Origin: Campylobacteraceae bacterium
GTDB taxonomy: Bacteria > Campylobacterota > Campylobacteria > Campylobacterales > Sulfurospirillaceae
NCBI GenBank assembly: GCA_027050775.1
Contig: JALUBH010000005.1
Location: forward strand, 1-40,186
Direction of reading: 5' to 3'
Length of the DNA: 40,186 nucleotides
Below the pieces are notes generated by a model. It had not been told where the DNA came from, did no database searches, and was given only the letters and a program-made list of their open reading frames with translations. Each line of letters begins with the position of its first letter. Within the stretch, counting starts at the first letter, position 1. The translations under genes were made by a program, and so were the position numbers. Shown here piece after piece: positions 38,851-40,186 of the stretch.

Positions 38851-40023
38851 TCACACCAACCCTATGCGACTATTTTGGGATCGTATAGCATGAACTTTAC
38901 TTATACCTTCTTCTTTTAGATAGCTTTTTCTTGTTTTTGAAGTATCTGATATATTGTCATTTTTGATACTTTCTATCTCTTTTGAGAGTTTAGCAGCAGT
39001 TATTTCACTCATCTCTTCAAAAATAGAATCAAACATATCTTTATCTAGCTTATAAGTATTTACCCATATATTTTTTGCTTCATTTATTTTCAAAGCTCTT
39101 AATTCAATAGAATCAAAAAGTCTGAGATCTCTAACAAGTGCTTTATCTATCTTGTGATATTCAAGGTTTGTTGAGATAAGTATTTTTGTTTTTTATGAAG
39201 TGAGTCCATCTGTAAAAGTTAGAATTTTTCTGATTATATCATTGTGAATTTTTTCTTCAGAAGAGGCTATGCTTTCATTTCTTTTTTGTAAGATATGATC
39301 CACATCATCTAAAATAAGTGCATGAAAATTATTTTGTCTAAGCTTTACCCAAAAACTCTCATCTGCTAGAACTTCGCTTGAAGCAGGTCTTGCTATCTTT
39401 ATGACATTGCCATTTTTTATATATTTTTGATTTTCAATAAGATGTCTAATAAAGAGGGAGATAAGTTTTGATTTACCCAATCCAGGTTTTCCTGTGAGTT
39501 GAAGAATGGGTGCTTTGCTTTTTAGATATTGTTCAAACAGCAATTGAGTATCAAGATATGGAGAGTAAAAATCATTGATTGTATGCTCAAAAATATCTTT
39601 TTCAAAATACTCAATATTAGCGCTAACTTGACTAAACTGTGTTAATGCAAACGAATGGTACTCTATAACAAGTGTATCAAGTTTTGAAGCTTTATCTAAA
39701 TTTATAACATACTTGTAATATTCATAGTAAGTATCTATATCTTTAGCAAAAATCTCAAAAAATACCTCGGATCTCTCTTGCTCGCTTTCTACTTTGTTTT
39801 GAGAAATAATAATCATAGCATCATCGTTAAAAGCAATATAATTCGTAAAACCACCTTCGAGTGTAAGGGTTTTATGAAATATAGAATCATCTATAATTTT
39901 TTTGATGGTAGGTTCTTGGATAGATATAAATTTATCTAAAGAAAAACTATATCTTGAAGTAATCCATTCGGCGAAAAGCCTTGTGCTTATGGCGTTATCT
40001 GCATTGACGATGGATGATGACAT
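38851..40023 (-). pseudogene. AAA+ ATPase gene interrupted by one in-frame stop codon
   Basis: One 390-codon frame runs from ATG 40023 to the stop at 38851-38853, broken only by TAA at 39193-39195 (codon 277). The first part has Walker A GKPGLGKS (178-185) and Walker B LILDDVD (236-242). The part after the stop starts KTKILISTNLEYHKIDKALV, with the sensor-1 Asn in STN, then RDLRLFDSIELRALKINEAK, typical of the AAA+ lid. Without it the ATPase would lack sensor 1 and the arginine residues and should be inactive. It may be a recent point mutation, a sequencing error or stop read-through. The N-terminal 150 residues are unrecognised. Confidence 0.85.
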
Positions 40024-40078
40024 TGAAACTCCCTTTTTAGGAGACTGTAAATCTAACTATGTAAACCTTAAAAACTAG

Positions 40079-40105
40079 ATTCATTTGATAAACTATCAAA
40101 TGAAT
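40079..40105. promoter_or_regulatory. Perfect inverted repeat between divergent genes, likely operator
   Basis: ATTCATTTGATA (40079-40090) and TATCAAATGAAT (40094-40105) are perfect 12-bp arms around AAC. It lies 55 bases upstream of the AAA+ gene on one side and 20 bases upstream of the gene at 40125 on the other. A dimeric repressor, perhaps the WYL protein, could bind here. Confidence 0.6.
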
Positions 40106-40124
40106 TATTTATAAGGATTTACAC

Positions 40125-40186
40125 ATGAGCTTAATCAACCACAAAGAGTTAAAAAAACAATTAGCATCAGGAGAGATAACATCTCT
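40125..40186 (+). CDS. Start of a gene cut by the window edge
   Basis: The ATG at 40125 has TAAGG upstream, and 20 codons are visible (MSLINHKELKKQLASGEITS). It is read away from the AAA+ gene and shares the intergenic palindrome with it. The visible part is hydrophilic and helical; no family can be given. Confidence 0.5.
   Translation, partial: MSLINHKELKKQLASGEITS

Noticed and set aside
37861-39250. TTGTGAAT matches in the chromosome (near 37872 and 39242, also 36052)
   Set aside because: They lie in coding sequence and lack the AG-N-TA part, so they are taken as chance matches.

Overview
The window comes from an AT-rich genome of the Campylobacterota (Sulfurimonas/Sulfurovum-like). This is inferred from codon and base use, the single-chain RibBA with a degenerate C-terminal half, the thiBPQ operon and similar housekeeping genes. 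It has two parts: an integrated or plasmid-like conjugative element (about 1 to 26.1 kb) and ordinary chromosome (about 26.2 to 40.2 kb). The left end of the element is outside the window.

Element, left part (1-5.7 kb): three tiny membrane-protein genes; a RepL-like winged-helix protein; a type II restriction-modification pair with a Dam-class methylase; and a HigB/HigA-like toxin-antitoxin module. The TA module lies between two 45-bp direct repeats and has a consensus promoter with an operator inside its spacer.

Element, transfer and maintenance core (5.8-21.2 kb): a perfect 13-bp hairpin next to a TATTGTCT|A sequence resembling the R388 nic site (candidate oriT); a coiled-coil membrane protein; a ParA/MinD-type ATPase whose Walker A motif sits at the C-terminus, i.e. 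a circular permutation; a small HTH protein; and an array of 12 GTGA motifs spaced 10-11 bp apart. Then come a MobF relaxase-helicase fused to a primase-like/Toprim region, an ArdC-like antirestriction metalloprotease, a VirD4/TraD-type coupling protein, a large polytopic transfer protein, small membrane and HTH proteins, and an ankyrin-repeat protein. A same-strand motif, TTGTGAATANAGNTA, recurs nine times across this element, mostly between a stop codon and the next gene. It shares its TGTGAA core with the phased array. My main proposal is that the permuted ParA, the HTH protein, the array and the dispersed sites form one partition/regulation system.

Element, right part (21.2-26.2 kb): an XRE repressor diverging from a replication-like operon, with a consensus promoter and a 23-bp operator between them. 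The operon has a two-hairpin leader, an unknown protein, a winged-helix initiator-like gene with an internal 45-bp tandem repeat, a third protein and an excisionase-like HTH protein. A three-gene cargo cassette (TIGR04255-like, 102 aa, 201 aa) follows. The boundary holds a possible integrase remnant, phased TGTGCCAAA repeats and a 36-bp perfect palindrome.

Chromosome (26.2-40.2 kb): ribBA, tRNA-Gln and tRNA-fMet under a perfect promoter, an MFS transporter, a WYL regulator-rmuC-glsA operon, a frameshifted and 5'-truncated cas1 relic with no CRISPR array, thiBPQ, a cyclophilin, a WYL regulator with a 42-aa partner gene, and an AAA+ ATPase gene interrupted by an in-frame stop codon.
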